From the NCBI GenBank assembly GCA_003194525.1, contig NBIV01000043.1, positions 310,001 through 374,000 of the forward strand: a stretch of 64,000 nucleotides of DNA, given 5' to 3'. The DNA is from Gracilariopsis chorda. Taxonomy: Eukaryota; Rhodophyta; Florideophyceae; Gracilariales; Gracilariaceae. The position numbers were made by a program, and so were the translations under genes. Below the pieces are notes generated by a model. The model saw only the letters and a program-made list of their open reading frames with translations. It made no database searches and was not told where the DNA came from. Below, in pieces: positions 19,062 to 30,936 of the stretch (position 1 is the first letter of the stretch; every line of letters begins with the position of its first letter).

Positions 19062-20140
19062 TCAGCGCGGAAAAAGCGACTTCTTCACCGCTGCTGATAT
19101 CTTTGCATCATCCGCAGAAGTTGAGGGTGGCGGATCCTCTAATGCTTTCTTCACCGAGCATTTTGCGGTGCGAGCCTCCCTCCTTCTTTGCAGTACAAGT
19201 TCCATGCACTCTTGTCTGTCCTTGTCCCAATGTCCGAGTATTCCACAGGCACGGCATGCGTTTTCTTCTTTGAGTTTCTTCACAAATTCATCACGGTCTG
19301 TTTGGGAATTGAATGTGCGTTTTCCTAGCAGCGAAGACTTTGCTCGCTCTGTAACACTCTGGTTCACTTCTCCTTGATCATGAACATGAGACAAAGAGAT
19401 GTCTGTATCTTTTACAGTAAACCGCGTGGAGTTGTAATTTTCAACATTTTTCAAAGTTACCTACTCTTCACCTTTTCCCACACATGGCTAGATGCGGAAT
19501 CATTCTTTAGTACTGTTTCCAACATGCCTAGTTCGGCTATTGATAGCATCAGACTAATGGGCATTTCTTGTTTGGAGGATAGGCTTTTGGTGTTTAGGTG
19601 AAAAATAATAGAGTTCAAAGTATCAGGTGTCAATCGGGCGTTTCGAAGCATAAGGACTGCAACTTGCCTCGACACTGACTCTTGGATCGCACAAGTATGA
19701 TTCTTATACTTCGCAACTGCTCCTTTGAACCTGGCAGCAAAAGAAGATATCTTTTCGCCTTTATTTCTCTGGCAGTTATGCACCGCTGTCAGAAGATCCA
19801 CTGCTCTTTTAAGAACATCGGTAGGGGAATCTTTCGCAACAATTTGGATAATACCCTCAATCATGGAAGCTTTGTTTTTGTCGTTCTCATCACAGTCCAA
19901 AGAAATAATTCCAGCGGCTTCCGCTCCATTCAATACTTATTTGGCAGTGGCATCACAACGAAGGTAAATTAGTCGTCCTGCCCCACGGCAAAGACCTTTG
20001 AACTTTATATCCACTCTCCGAAAGCAACAATCATTTTCATCCACGTTCTTAGCGATTGGCGATATTCTACTTCTGAGGCAACATTCATGATGAACTTCGG
20101 AGCTTCGTTCATATTCCCACCGGAGACGGCGTATGTTTCG
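19062..20140 (-). pseudogene. Element A gag remnant
   Basis: Frames 19933-19457 and 19454-19062 are adjacent and give a gag-like protein with helix-rich segments (DLLTAVHNCQRNKGEKISSF) and a zinc-knuckle-like motif CRACGILGHWDKDRQEC, in which the last Cys is too far from His for a canonical CCHC. The N-terminal part between 19937 and 20140 contains stops. Confidence 0.7.
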
Positions 20141-20157
20141 CCCCCTAGGCCCATGAC
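20140..20157 (-). other. Primer-binding site of element A (decayed)
   Basis: Directly inside the 5' LTR the minus strand reads GTCATGGGCCTAGGGGGC. It resembles the intact GGTTATGGGCCCAGAGCG found in the other elements, which is complementary to the anticodon arm of initiator tRNA-Met. Confidence 0.6.
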
Positions 20158-20486
20158 TGTGTGAGAGCCGAAGTTGGCATTCATGTTGACCAGGGGCGAG
20201 TATGTATGCAAGTGACTGTATAGCCAATGATGAGTCAGGACAAACTTCCTGCGACGTTGGGGCTACGCGCTTGCTCCTCCGCCATTGCTTTTCTCTGGGG
20301 CCTCTTGCTCGCCCGTTTCTTATCGTTCTGGTTCAAGCCCGCCGCATGCTTCGGTCTCTGTATTTTGCACTCAATTGCTCTTTCGTAACCTTTTGCATTT
20401 ACCGTGTTGCTGACAATGTGTGACTTGGCTCTTATGAATTAATCTCAGCCGTGAAGACATAGGTTAAGTCTTCCGCACGTCTTACA
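20158..20486 (-). repeat. 5' LTR of element A
   Basis: This 329-bp partner of 15201-15537 has TGTGTGAGAG at its left end and CTTACA at its right. Confidence 0.88.
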
Positions 20487-21504
20487 GCTGTACAGGGTAA
20501 ATGCTCATTTGTGAGCGTGCTACGCTGAGCAGCGTTATCGGTGTCAAACAGCACTACAGCGAAGTTTGGGCACCTAAGCCAAACGACCAGCACCTCGAAG
20601 AAAACCAGATCCAGTTCCTTCCTTCACAGGTTACGGGGTTCACGCCACCACACGACACGACCACATCCCCGACTCCCACCCACCACTGCGGCCAACGATC
20701 TACGCCTCGCACGCAGACGTGGCCGTAAACTACGACAAAATCCCTTCATACACGAGCTTAAGCACCTGTTCAGACGCCGCTAATCATTATGCAGGAAACG
20801 TTAACATAGACTACGACAAGTCAACCAAGCTTCTAGACTTTTGACCACACAAACTGTACCTCCAAGTACCTAACATTTTATTTCTATTGTAATGTTATCA
20901 AAGCTACTCAGTATCTAAAAAACCATTTAATTTTACCTACAAATGAACAGCTCAAAAGCCACAACAACAAAAACTCCAACTCTCCGCACTAAGCAATATA
21001 TCAAACAAACTACTGAGCGTTCTGTTTGTCTTAACCAAATGCTCTACGCCATACAAACTAGTTTAATATTTATCAAATTATCATTAGCATTATTAAACTG
21101 TCTATAGAGAATCACTGGTCCCTCAAGACTGAAGCTGAAATCATTCCATACAAATCATATACAGGCGTTGACAAATTCATTAACCTACTCATCTACGTCC
21201 GCCAGAACATGCTTCCCGCAAATAACTTACATATATTTGACGGAAAAGAACCAATAACTTTTTCATTGCCTTATTAAGCCTTGAAAATAGCTTTATTGCC
21301 ATAGTAGGCAACATCGTCGCTCATAAACAAAACAAACTGTGAAACGGCATTACGTTGAAGAGGAGATACATAAGTCAAGACTGTAGCACTTCCAAGTAAA
21401 CGAGAGCCAGGACCTTTCTTCACAGGTTATGGGCCTCACGCAGCCACCACCTTCATCGCAGTAAACCACTCGGCACATACTCCACACTTATAAGATTCTG
21501 CTCT
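20487..21504. other. Relic DNA with copia primer-site traces
   Basis: No gene is supported. Two spots resemble an LTR end followed by a primer site: TTCACAGGTTACGGGGTTCA near 20634 and CACAGGTTATGGGCCTCACG near 21424. They share flanking CCTTC.TTCACAGG and CCACCAC. This may be the leader of very old copia copies. Confidence 0.4.
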
Positions 21505-23499
21505 ACCAGGTTTTGAATAAATTGTGTCTTGACCTCTGTGTGCTTGGCACGTCCAGAAGGGAAACATTCTCCAGTGGCCTATTCCATTCCACATTCGTTG
21601 TTTGATCGAACTGAAACAACCTCATTGACGACAAAACCACGCTCAGTAAGCACACGCGATACCCACATGATCTCCTGTGCGGCCATAGTTAGTGCATATT
21701 ATTCTGCCTATCCAGTCGACACCGCAACAGATGCTTGTTTTCTAGCTCCAAAGAAACAAGTTACAGACGCAAATTTGACCATGTACCCAGACATTTTCTT
21801 GCAATCTGTAGTGTCACCAGAAACGTCAGAGTCAAAAATACGCGTTCAAATCCAGTGATTTTGCGTTATACAACAAACCACGGTCAGATGTCCCACGCAA
21901 GGGTAGCAATCGCTTCACAGCTCTATGAAAATAAGCTTTTGGGGTATTCTGGTACCATGCAAGTCTGAAAACTGGACCCCGAATATCCAATCGCGTGCGC
22001 AGTGCCAATTAAAGCGGGGACCTAATCATCTGATGATACAGTTGCACATGCTCCGACGACTTCTTCTCTTACGCTGCAAGTGAGGAAAGGAAGGACTCCA
22101 CCATACAACTTGGTGCGGGGTTGGATTTGTGCAATCCAAAGCGCCGTAACATGCCTTTGATGTACCTGGAATGTCGAAGCTTAACAACTCTGACCTGTCC
22201 TCTTTTCCTAATGTTCCGAGTCAACTCAACGCATAATGAAAGTTTAACACGGTCTTCAACGCGTAGCTCATATAGTTTTTTGAGCTCCTCTAAAGTAGCC
22301 GAACGCTCTTTGGCAATGGGCACGAAAACAAACAGGCCATCAACGTATACCAGAATGTATGCATACGCGAGATCTATAATTTTGCGCCGGAACACACAAG
22401 GCGCACTGGGCAATTCTTCAAATCCGGAACCCTTCAAGTCAGTAGCACGTTTGGTGCGCCATGCCAGATGTGGGTGCGTAAGTCCTTAAATTGGTTTCAG
22501 CAGCTTATAGCAATATGAACTGAGCCCAAGAAGGCCGAGACATCACCCACACATTTCATTTTCTTTAAGGTCACCGTTCAAGAAAACCGTCTTCACATCA
22601 TCTTGCGCAACAAACATCTGCAGGCATAACATAAGGTACAGAAATATGCGTACTAAACTGAATGGCACAACTGTTGCGTACGTCTCCATGTAGTCCTGAC
22701 CAAACCTTTGGTGGTTTCCACGTGCAACAGTGCGGCCGCGAAAGCTATCTACCAATGCATCAGCATTACGCTTTACCTTGAGGATAACATGAGTAGGCAA
22801 GTGCTGTGAAGCTGGTGAGTCATCTCTTACCCATGTGGCTCTATTCTTACGTGAAGCCAGCCCCTCATTGATAGCATCGTCCGATAATGCTTTTTCCATG
22901 GGTGATGCTGTTAGTGCTTACTTTAACGTTGGGTCGTCACTCGTCGGCACCTCGACTTCAGACATTGTAGTCCCCTCCATATGCCACCACCTTTGTGGCT
23001 CACGGCATGTGCGGTGTGGGTAGCGAGACTCCGGCTCAGGTTCTAGCCCATCGATTTCTTCGCTATCCGCAGGACTACACGCACAGCTGGAATCACCGCC
23101 GTGACTGACAACGTCACTTAAGACCTCTTCTGTGGCATGAATCTCGGGTGCATGAACAGAACCAAAGTTTTAAGTTGATCCACTATCTATGACATCATCT
23201 TCCATGTAATTTTCAAGATAGGGTGCCCTTGGGAACGAAGACTCGTCGAACTTAACATGTCGTGACTTCACAATGCGCGGCACGTCGTCATCATCCGCGA
23301 GCAGAACCTCATACACAGCATGCTCAAGACTCTGCAAGTATACCCCCTGAAGTGCACGAGACTCGAACTTGATGCGCCGGTTCACCTTCAATACAAACGC
23401 TGCACAGCCAAACACTCTTACGTTATTCAATGAGGGTGTTGAATCTATTACCAGGAAGAATGGAGTGATTCCAGTAATGGAGTGGGGAACTCTGTAACG
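21505..23499 (-). pseudogene. Copia pol remnant, element B
   Basis: On the minus strand this is the distal half of a copia pol related to elements D and E. It has the end of integrase (23514-23170, VFGCAAFVLKV), RT (22899-22543 and 22437-22069, TVFLNGDLKE) and a decayed RNase H (about 21830-21510). The RT active site reads YVDG instead of YVDD. Many stops and frameshifts are present. The integrase end is cut by the LTR at 23500. Confidence 0.8.
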
Positions 23500-24278
23500 T
23501 GTTGATGTTGGCACATGGTCGAGTGCCCGTTAGCCCTAAGACATTGTGGTACACTACTTGGAAACACAGTTGCATACAACGATGGGCACGTTTGGGGACC
23601 TGCTTAGAAAAAGCGCATATGCGCGTGTGCTCGAACCCAACGTGAAACGTGCTTATGATTCGCTACTGCATTTGCCCTTATGCATTGCATGGATTACAAG
23701 TGGTATGCATTCTATGGGTTGTAGCCACAGGATGGGCCACTTGGCGCAATGTGAGTGGACAACGTAAGTGGAATCTTATGCCGCTAAATGTGGTTCAAAG
23801 GTATCTCAAGTTGTTGGATACGTGCGATTATGTGTGGCAGAACGTGCATGGTATGCAAACCACTTAGGGTATTGATATGGATGCAGTGTCATGTGAAGTT
23901 GCGCATTGTCATTGTCATGATGATGCGAGTAATTCATTATACAACGCTATGACATGCTGGCACACTGTTTCGATGATTGCTTTACTTACCGTGCTTCGTT
24001 GGCATATGCTGGAATTATGTTGTGCATGGTTGTAACGAACTGTCGCCAGTTTCTGCAACCCTTATTGTGTTATGTTTGAATATGATTGGTAGTTTCGGTT
24101 ATCCGCACTTAGTGGTTCGGGTTTTCTTTGTAGTTGTAGTGGATTCTAGTGGTGCTATATAAGTTGCAGATGTTGCAGCTGCGAGTAAACCACCCCAAGG
24201 ATGACAACCTTCACTCTTGTTTTTACTTCTCTCTTTCTTTTTCATTTCCGTCAAAGCCCAACTTCATTATCATCATCA
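23500..24278 (+). repeat. Copia LTR, family F, plus orientation
   Basis: This 779-bp LTR starts TGTTGATGTTGGCACATGG and ends ATCATCATCA. It carries the conserved LTR landmarks (GCGCATATGCGC, an ATTCGCTACTG version of the inverted CCAAT block, CTATATAAG). A primer site TGTTATGGGCCTAGATCG follows at 24279-24296, so it was the 5' LTR of a plus-strand element. Confidence 0.85.
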
Positions 24279-24558
24279 TGTTATGGGCCTAGATCGTCGA
24301 CATATTGCAGACGTCACTCTTCTTTAACTTTCTTTTGTTTTTGCGTTGCAAATATTGTGAAAACCTACTTGCAGAGGTGAAAGTAGGCAAGGCGTTCACG
24401 GACCTGTCTGTGGTAAACCTACCTGCGCCTGTTGCGATCGCTGTTCGCTCTCCATTCCCCGTGTACGTGCACAAAAACAACCAAGTCTTCGTAGAAACCA
24501 AGAGAAATATTAGTAGAGCGTGACGTCTGCGAAACCTCGACGCTCTGGGCCCATAGCC
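24279..24558. other. Two copia leaders joined head to head
   Basis: The left part (24279 to about 24510) is a plus-strand leader downstream of the 23500-24278 LTR. It aligns with the leader of element D (GCAGACGTC..., GTAGGCAA.GCGTTCA). The right part (about 24511-24558) is a minus-strand leader ending in primer site GGCTATGGGCCCAGAGCG just inside the LTR at 24559. No coding sequence lies between them. Confidence 0.65.
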
Positions 24559-25278
24559 TGTCGCAGCGCACGCAGATCAGGAATAGAAAAGGAAGAATAT
24601 AAGGGAGGAAGAAGAAACAAGAAACTAAAACACGGAAGGTTGTCAGCCCTAGTCTAGCGGTTTGCTCGGGAGCGGGCAGTCCCAACCTACAAAGACCATA
24701 CAGCTCCCACTTTGCCGTCGTCGCAGCAGGAGACGGTGGTGGTTGCACCATCACACTACACGTGTTTCGTGTGTGCAGATGTACACGCAAAGCGCGAGCC
24801 AAATAGAGTGGCAGAATTCCAAATATCTCAATCAATCAACAACTAAATCAATCAACGCAACAAATCCATTGCCAGTCCCTTGATCTAGAACCAGCTCTAA
24901 AAATCAAAAATGTGCATTCTCGCACTCCAACCCCTTAGAGCGGGCCAGAAACGCACATTGCCCGCAAATCGCCAAATGCAGCACACATTCGTACCTTTGG
25001 CATTGCACCATAACTGCCTCCTGTGCGCACACTTTAACCAACCACATTGCTCTACTTGTGCTTATCCGCAATCCAGTACCAGACACTCCATAACACTTGT
25101 ACGCTACACAATACATATAACCTTTTGCAGTAGCCAATCACATTGCCGTTCCACGTTGGATTTGAGCAGAGGCGCATATGCGCTTCTGGAACGAGGGGGT
25201 CCAAAAGTGCCGATCGTCCCGTGAAGGTTTGGTTTTGAACCATGTTGAGGCCTTCTGGGGGAACTTGGCCAGTCACCA
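24559..25278 (-). repeat. Copia LTR, family E, minus orientation
   Basis: This LTR of about 720 bp begins TGTCGCAGCG after a minus-strand primer site and ends CAGTCACCA. It shares the TAGCCAATCA block (about 25132-25141) and the GGCGCATATGCGCTTCTGG block near 25171 with the other LTRs. The right boundary is inferred. Confidence 0.65.
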
Positions 25279-27331
25279 GACCAATTCCAGACTTCAACTC
25301 TCACTCTGCTTCAAATCATTTATGTAGTGTTGTTTCAGCTACTTCTGGAAGTACTTCTGACTAATACGTTGAGACGGAAACCAACTCTAGAGTGAAAATT
25401 CTGCGCTTCCATGGGAAGCGTGATGAAGACTATACGCTACGGCGACATTGACTTCGTGCAGCATGTCGCATGAAATATGTCTGGAATGTAGTGACATCAA
25501 CTCTGGATGAGTCATCGAGTGCTACATTGACTCAAGACTCAACTTCCAGTGCTGCTGAAGGCACTTCCCGACTCATGGCAAAACGCGAAAAGGCATGTGC
25601 AATCATCATTTGTGCACTTGGTGATGCCTCACTGCGTGTAGTTATGGATGTGGATGATGACCCTGGTCGCATGCTTCAACTACTTGATGGGCGATATGCC
25701 TCAAACAGGACTGTGTCTCGTACAGCTTTGCAGACTCAGCTGTTCAGATTGTCATACAAAGACCAAAACATGTCCGAGTATGTGGATCAGTTTGCCTCTC
25801 TGTTCTCGCAGCTGGACCGCATGGGCAAGGATGCCGCTATAACTGAGTCTCACAAGGCACCTATGCTTCTGGCCTCTATTCACCCCAACTGTTCCTTGGA
25901 GTCAACTGCAGCAGCACTCAGGACCAAGGAGATCTCCGAACTGACATGGGACTATGTGGCGACAACCCTGATTGATGAATATAATGCTCGTCAAATGGGT
26001 TCAGGTAGTTCTGGTAGAGGTCGTAATCGCAAAAAGAACAGGAATAAGGGTGGTGCCCGTATAATTGGACACAGCAGATCATCGATTGGTAATGAAAATG
26101 ATGGTAACGCGTCAGATTCGACCACTGTTAACGACCCCACTGGTCTTGCGTATGCTGCTGGAAGCAGAAACGGGTACCACTGCACCTTCTGCGACCGTGA
26201 TGGACATACTCAAGACAGATGTCACATGAATCCAGACAACCCTGACAACCATCTGCCACAAGCAATCTTGGACCAGCTGAGGGTGAACGCAGTTGAGAAG
26301 CCAAAGCGTTCTGGGAAGTCATCCAGTAGAGCGTCCAAAGTTGAGATTGCTGGTGTTGCTAGTGAGAAGTCCTCAGTGGTACCGCCAGCTATTAGTCACA
26401 TCGACACTTATGCGGACAGTGGTGCTACGTCGCATTTCTTCTGTTCTGTATCTGCGTTCGTTCCACACACACTAATTGACATACCAGAGAAGACAATTGA
26501 GCTAGCTGACAACACCACGGTTACTGCCGCACAACAAGGAGATGTCATACTACCCTTCTCGGATGTGAACCTCAGGTTGTCGAAAGTGCTGCTAGTTCCG
26601 AATCTTGGATATAACCTAGTATCTGTAGGTCGCTTAGCTGACAAGGGTATCCAGTCACGATTCTGTGGTAAGGAGGTAAGCCTACAACATGAGGACGGGT
26701 TTGACATTGGACGTGGGACTCGTCATAATCGTTCCCATTTATACACGCTACCCAACCCGATTGACCATGGGCATACATCCAAGATGCTTTCTGCAACAGA
26801 CGACGGCACAAGTACATTGTGGCATCGCAGACTGGCACATATGAATGAGCATGACCTAAAAAAGGTTCATGAACATGTCGACAGAGTCCCAAAACTCAAG
26901 TGCATGGAGGAGGTATGTCGATCGTGTCGGCTTGGCAAAGCACATAAACTGCCATTTCTGGGCAAGTTTGAAAGAGCCGACAACATTGGAGACATTGTGC
27001 ACTCAGACATTATGGGTCCGTTAGTGCCATCGTTCCCAGATCGATTCCGGTATGCATCTGGATTTGTGGATGATCACTCGCGATATGCAGTACTTGGGTT
27101 CATGATGCATAGGTCTGAGATTGCACAAGTGTTCTTGGGTGTAGGGCAGAAGCTCAAACAGCTTGGAGGAGAACATGTGCTTATTCGAAAACTGCACTCT
27201 GACAATGCAGAAGAGTACATTGCCTTGCAGAAGAATCCCGAAAATGGTCTCCAGGAGGTATCGTTTTCTCCACCGTATACCCCAGAACATAATGCTATTG
27301 CCGAGCGCATCAATCGCACTATGGTGGAAGC
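25279..27331 (+). pseudogene. Copia gag-protease-integrase remnant, element M
   Basis: A long open frame (25470-27331) encodes gag (LSYKDQNMSEYVDQFASLF), a CCHC knuckle (CTFCDRDGHTQDRC), the protease motif TYADSGATSHFF, GAG-pre-integrase (LWHRRLAHMNEHDL, CRSCRLGKAH) and the start of integrase (HSDIMGPL, FVDDHSRYA). The first 90 bases of gag are present but the ATG is changed and a TAA follows, so translation could not start normally. The frame is cut at 27332 by an LTR of another family; RT and RNase H are absent. Confidence 0.85.
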
Positions 27332-28241
27332 TGTTGATATTAGCACATAGTCGAGTGTTTGGTAGTTTTGGGACATCATGGTGCAACACTTGGAAACAAA
27401 GTTTCATATAACGGAGGGCTGTTTTTGTGACCTGCTCTACAAAAGCGCATATGCATGTTTTCTCAAACCCAACGTGAAACGGGCATATGATTGGCTACTG
27501 CAAATACTCATATGCAACGTATTGGTTACAACTGTTATGCATTCTATGGGTGCTGGGCACGGAACTGGCCACTTGGCATAAGGTGAATGGGCAGGGTACT
27601 GAAGAATATGTGTGGCTACATGTGGTTTACAGGTATATGGAAGTGTGTCATGTGTGCGGTTGTGCAAGCAAGCACGTGCCATGCACACAACACAGCTAGG
27701 GTATGTACATGGATGCGGTGGCATGTGTATTTGTGCTTTGTCATTGTCATGATGATGCGAGGAAGTGTTTATACAGTGCTGCAACATGCTGGCACATTGT
27801 TGGCATGTGCAGTTCACTTATTGTGCGTTGTTGGCTGCTTGGTTCACTTGGTCTGCATTGTTGTAATGTGTTGTTACGTTGTTATGCATGGTTGTACATA
27901 GCTATAATCAATGTGTGCAACCCTTATTGTGTTATGTCGGTTTATGATTGGTAGTATTGGTTGTCCCCACTTAGGGGCTGTCTTGTGCTTGACATGGGTC
28001 AAGAAGTATAAATGAAAGATATCTCAAAGATTCGATACACTTTTGCTATTTTGATAACGGTGCAGTCACCTGATCCGATTACATCGTGACTCACAGCGAA
28101 GCAAAAGTTTAACGTGACATCTTCACTCTGAACAAACGTGTGCCCTTTGATCCAGCACACTATCAAGATCGGTACGTTGATCGAACGTCTTCATCGCTCG
28201 CCCGCACTACTTCATAGTGCACTTCATTCTCAAGGTTTCCA

Positions 28242-29524
28242 ATGCCACCAATTTCTAAACAATCTAGGAAGAAAATCAATAAAGTCCTCGCCATTTCTGG
28301 AGCAGTGCTAGCGCTCAGCAACTGCTTTTCTCGACGAACATTACGCCGCAACATTGTACGCAATCGCACCACGTTTGCAGAAGTGAGTAAGTTTTTCACT
28401 GACGATGAATTTCGATCATGCTACAAACTCTCCAGACCTTCTTTCTCTGCGCTTCTATTACGTCTCCGACCGTTCTTGTCACAATAAAATGAAGAAGAGT
28501 ACGAAGAAGAAATTGAAACGCACCTGAACAATGGACCTCTCAAAGCAGCTACAAAACTGGGAATTTTCTTGCGTATGATGTCTGGTGCTAGCTACTGGGA
28601 TATTTTGGCTACGTTTAAGATTGGCAGATCTACATGTTATAAGGTATTTCATGAGGTTCTCGCTATATGCGATAGGACTTTGGCCTTTGAATCACTCCCA
28701 CCTAAAATGGAAGTGAATTTGTACTACCGTAGGGCAATGGAATTTGCTATGTCAAGAAGCAGCTTCAATGTAATACCTGGGTGTGTTGGCGCGTTGGATG
28801 GTACTATTATTTTTCTGCAGAAGCCCTCTAAAGAATTGAGTAATCAGCAGTTCTACACTCGCAAGGGGGGCTTTGGCATTCCTGTGCACGCTCTTGTGGA
28901 TGCCAAGTACAGGTTTATAGCCTCTTCAGCTATTCGCGTGGGCTCAACAGTTGATAACGCTGCTCTTTTTCATTCTAATATAGGACAGTTTCTATTACAT
29001 GAAGGTCTACCGGACGGATTCTGGATTGCTGGGACGAAGCATACCGATGTAGTAAGTACATTATTACTCCTATTCCGCGTTCTATGGCAAACAAATACCA
29101 AGACGGTTTTAACTTCTGCCTTTCTTCTCATCTTGTGCATGTAGAACAGGCATTTGGACGTCTGAAGAGTAGAAGGGGCATACTGTGGCGTCCTTTGCAA
29201 TTTAATTTGCAGACACCGTTGTTGATCGTAAATACGGCAATGAGACTTGAGAATGTTTGTATCAACTCTGGCGATGCTGTGAATCTTCATTCCCTACGTG
29301 GTTCTAAATTTGAGTTGGAGGCCCGCAACTGGCTGGGTATGTGGCTTGTTTGGTTTGAGAACGGGTATCATGACTTCTTTGATCCTCTACGAGAGGAAGA
29401 CATGGAGTCTGCAAGCAGTGCTTCAAGCTGTTCAGCAGGATTTGAAGATACCTACTCGGTGACGCGTGTGCGTCTTGGCCTCATAACCGAGAGGTTGCGG
29501 TTTGTTCGACCTACCACTCAATAG
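28242..29524 (+). pseudogene. PIF/Harbinger transposase (broken)
   Basis: A DDE-4 type transposase of about 427 codons. Residues 1-82 form an N-terminal helix-rich part ending FRSCYKLSRPSFSALLLRL. The catalytic core begins with PGCVGALDGT (first Asp), followed by QFYTRKGGFGIPVHALVDA. The third acidic residue lies in VEQAFGRLKSRRG. A TAA at 28485-28487 interrupts the frame, and a one-base loss near 29035 shifts it just before the second catalytic Asp region (IIT.PIP motif downstream). The ATG at 28242 has no competing upstream start. HARBI1-like proteins cut and join DNA with TWA target preference, matching the TTA duplication seen. Confidence 0.88.
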
Positions 29525-29628
29525 TACTGCTCGTGAACATGAGCGTACTTCACCGACCTCTTGAATTTTTAATACTCTATGGCAGCACGTTCACGTGTTT
29601 CGTCATCCACTGGTTTGACGTAAGCGTA

Positions 29629-29920
29629 TCAATCAGGAACATTCGGAATGCGATACGCATCCTGGTCTGCGACATAGACAGCACCACGAGCGACACGACG
29701 TTGCGCCACGTCTAACTCTTTGAGTTTTCTATTGAGCAGACTGTATAGCGAAGAGGTTATTGCTCAGTCGACGCATCTCTTGCACTTCAACGATTACTCG
29801 TTGTTGGGCGTCGCGCATGCTATCTACCACACCTGCATTCTGTTCTCCGGGCCATTTTGCAGTGTTAAGAACGACACCTCCTGGCTGTGGTACGATGAAT
29901 CCACGCTCCTTCCCAGAGCA
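29629..29920 (-). pseudogene. Unidentified coding fragment inside the Harbinger element
   Basis: The minus strand is open for about 60 codons (GFIVPQPGGVVLNTAKWPG, then an acidic/basic helix with VIVEVQEMRRLSNN). After a one-base slip it continues for another 35 codons to a natural-looking stop (RRVARGAVYVADQDAYRIPN). Composition is that of a real protein. No family was recognised. It lies just downstream of the NIT2 fragment on the same strand and may be a third captured host fragment. Confidence 0.4.
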
Positions 29921-29955
29921 CGCGCATACCGTCGACCTTTCTATAAGAACAGCTT

Positions 29956-30370
29956 CTATTTGAGATATTCGAGAGTGTACAAGTCTGCTCTTCTGTGCTT
30001 GCTGGTCGGAATGGCCTTCCGGACTTTTTCGACTCTGGCCTGGTCTATTTCAGCGATAACGAGATCTTCCTTTTCTTCCGTAGCTGCAAAAATCTTACCC
30101 CACGGATCAACAACCATAGAATTACCCCAAGCCTTATATCCATCACCGTTTGTCGCCCGAGCAGGCGAACATGCTGCTACAAACACCTGGTTGTCTAATG
30201 CACGTGACCGGATTAGTAACTCCCAATGCGCAGGCCCAGTCGTCATGTTGAAAGCAGCAGGGTAGATCAACAATCTAGCTTTCAGATGACGGGCTTGAAC
30301 CATGGCTAATTCAGGGAACCTCATATCGTAACAGATGGCCACTCCCACCGTCAAGGATAGTTCTGGAGCT
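29956..30370 (-). pseudogene. Captured fragment: NIT2-type omega-amidase (C-terminal half)
   Basis: About 135 codons match the C-terminal half of carbon-nitrogen hydrolases of the NIT2 branch, which deaminate alpha-ketoglutaramate. Seen are the catalytic Cys in VAICYDMRFPE, IYPAAFNMTTGPAHWELL, IRSRALDNQVFVAACSPAR, and AWGNSMVVDPWG. The catalytic Glu and Lys of the N-terminal half are missing, and no ATG precedes the fragment except in unrelated frames. The natural C-terminus and stop (DLYTLEYLK) are kept. It cannot be an active enzyme. It abuts a fragment of another gene in the opposite orientation. Confidence 0.88.
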
Positions 30371-30374
30371 TTAA

Positions 30375-30900
30375 AAGCAGACTTTGATCTTGAGGACGTC
30401 TGGGCGGGGACGAGTTTGCCGAGGATGAAGAGGAGAATTACTTTGATGACGGATTAGGACGTGCGGGAGGCGGTAAGAAGGGCAGCGAGTACTACGTAGC
30501 GCCTATGGCAGGACCTGGAGCGGCATCGCGGTGGAAGAAGAACGGCAAGCTTGCGGGAGAGCTAGTGGCGGCGGGCGCATTCAAGGAGGCTATGACTGTA
30601 CTGAAGGATGAAATTGGGGCTGGATCATTCAGCAGGATGAAGGAGGCGTTCATGAGTGTATATGGTGGATGCCGTGGGGCTCTGGACGGGGTGCCCAACA
30701 CGGGCGTGATGACTGCGTACATTGCGCGACTGAGAGACTGTGAGCTGGAAGCGATGAGCATAAGTCTGAAGCTGCTTCGAGAACGGTACCGACATGGAGA
30801 GCGATGATTCCATCAAGTTGCGGTTGGCGAGTCGATGAAAATGTTCAGCATGGTGGTAAACACGCTGCTGCAGGTCATTTTGATCAGCATAATCCCAAGA
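30375..30900 (+). pseudogene. Captured fragment: coatomer alpha subunit (alpha-COP)
   Basis: The plus strand encodes an acidic stretch (EDEEENYFDDG), then EYYVAPMAGPGAASRWKKN, LVAAGAFKEAMTVLKDEIGA and FMSVYGGCRGALDGVPN. This matches, in order and spacing, the alpha-COP segment before the C-terminal domain (VPP, W.NNS.LP, AGSF..AM.LL.DQ.G, F...Y). The frame ends at 30807; further similarity (VGESMKMFSMVVNTLLQ) continues after a frame change to about 30900. Alpha-COP is a COPI coat protein. The N-terminal WD40 part and C-terminus are absent, so this is a fragment, not a gene. Confidence 0.7.
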
Positions 30901-30936
30901 TTTACAAGAACTATAACAATGTACATCGTCAATCCA

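Larger units (their letters stand above)
15201..20486 (-). mobile_element. Copia-superfamily LTR retrotransposon, element A (degenerate)
   Basis: The two LTRs (15201-15537, 20158-20486) have TG...CA ends and flank gag and pol remnants in copia order (gag, protease/integrase, RT, RNase H) read on the minus strand. Flanking pentamers ACTGT (15196-15200) and GCTGT (20487-20491) match at 4 of 5 bases and are probably the decayed target duplication. Coding is split over at least seven frames. It differs clearly from the other copia elements of the window in gag, integrase and LTR and seems the oldest or most distant lineage. An hAT-type MITE sits in the RNase H region. Confidence 0.88.
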
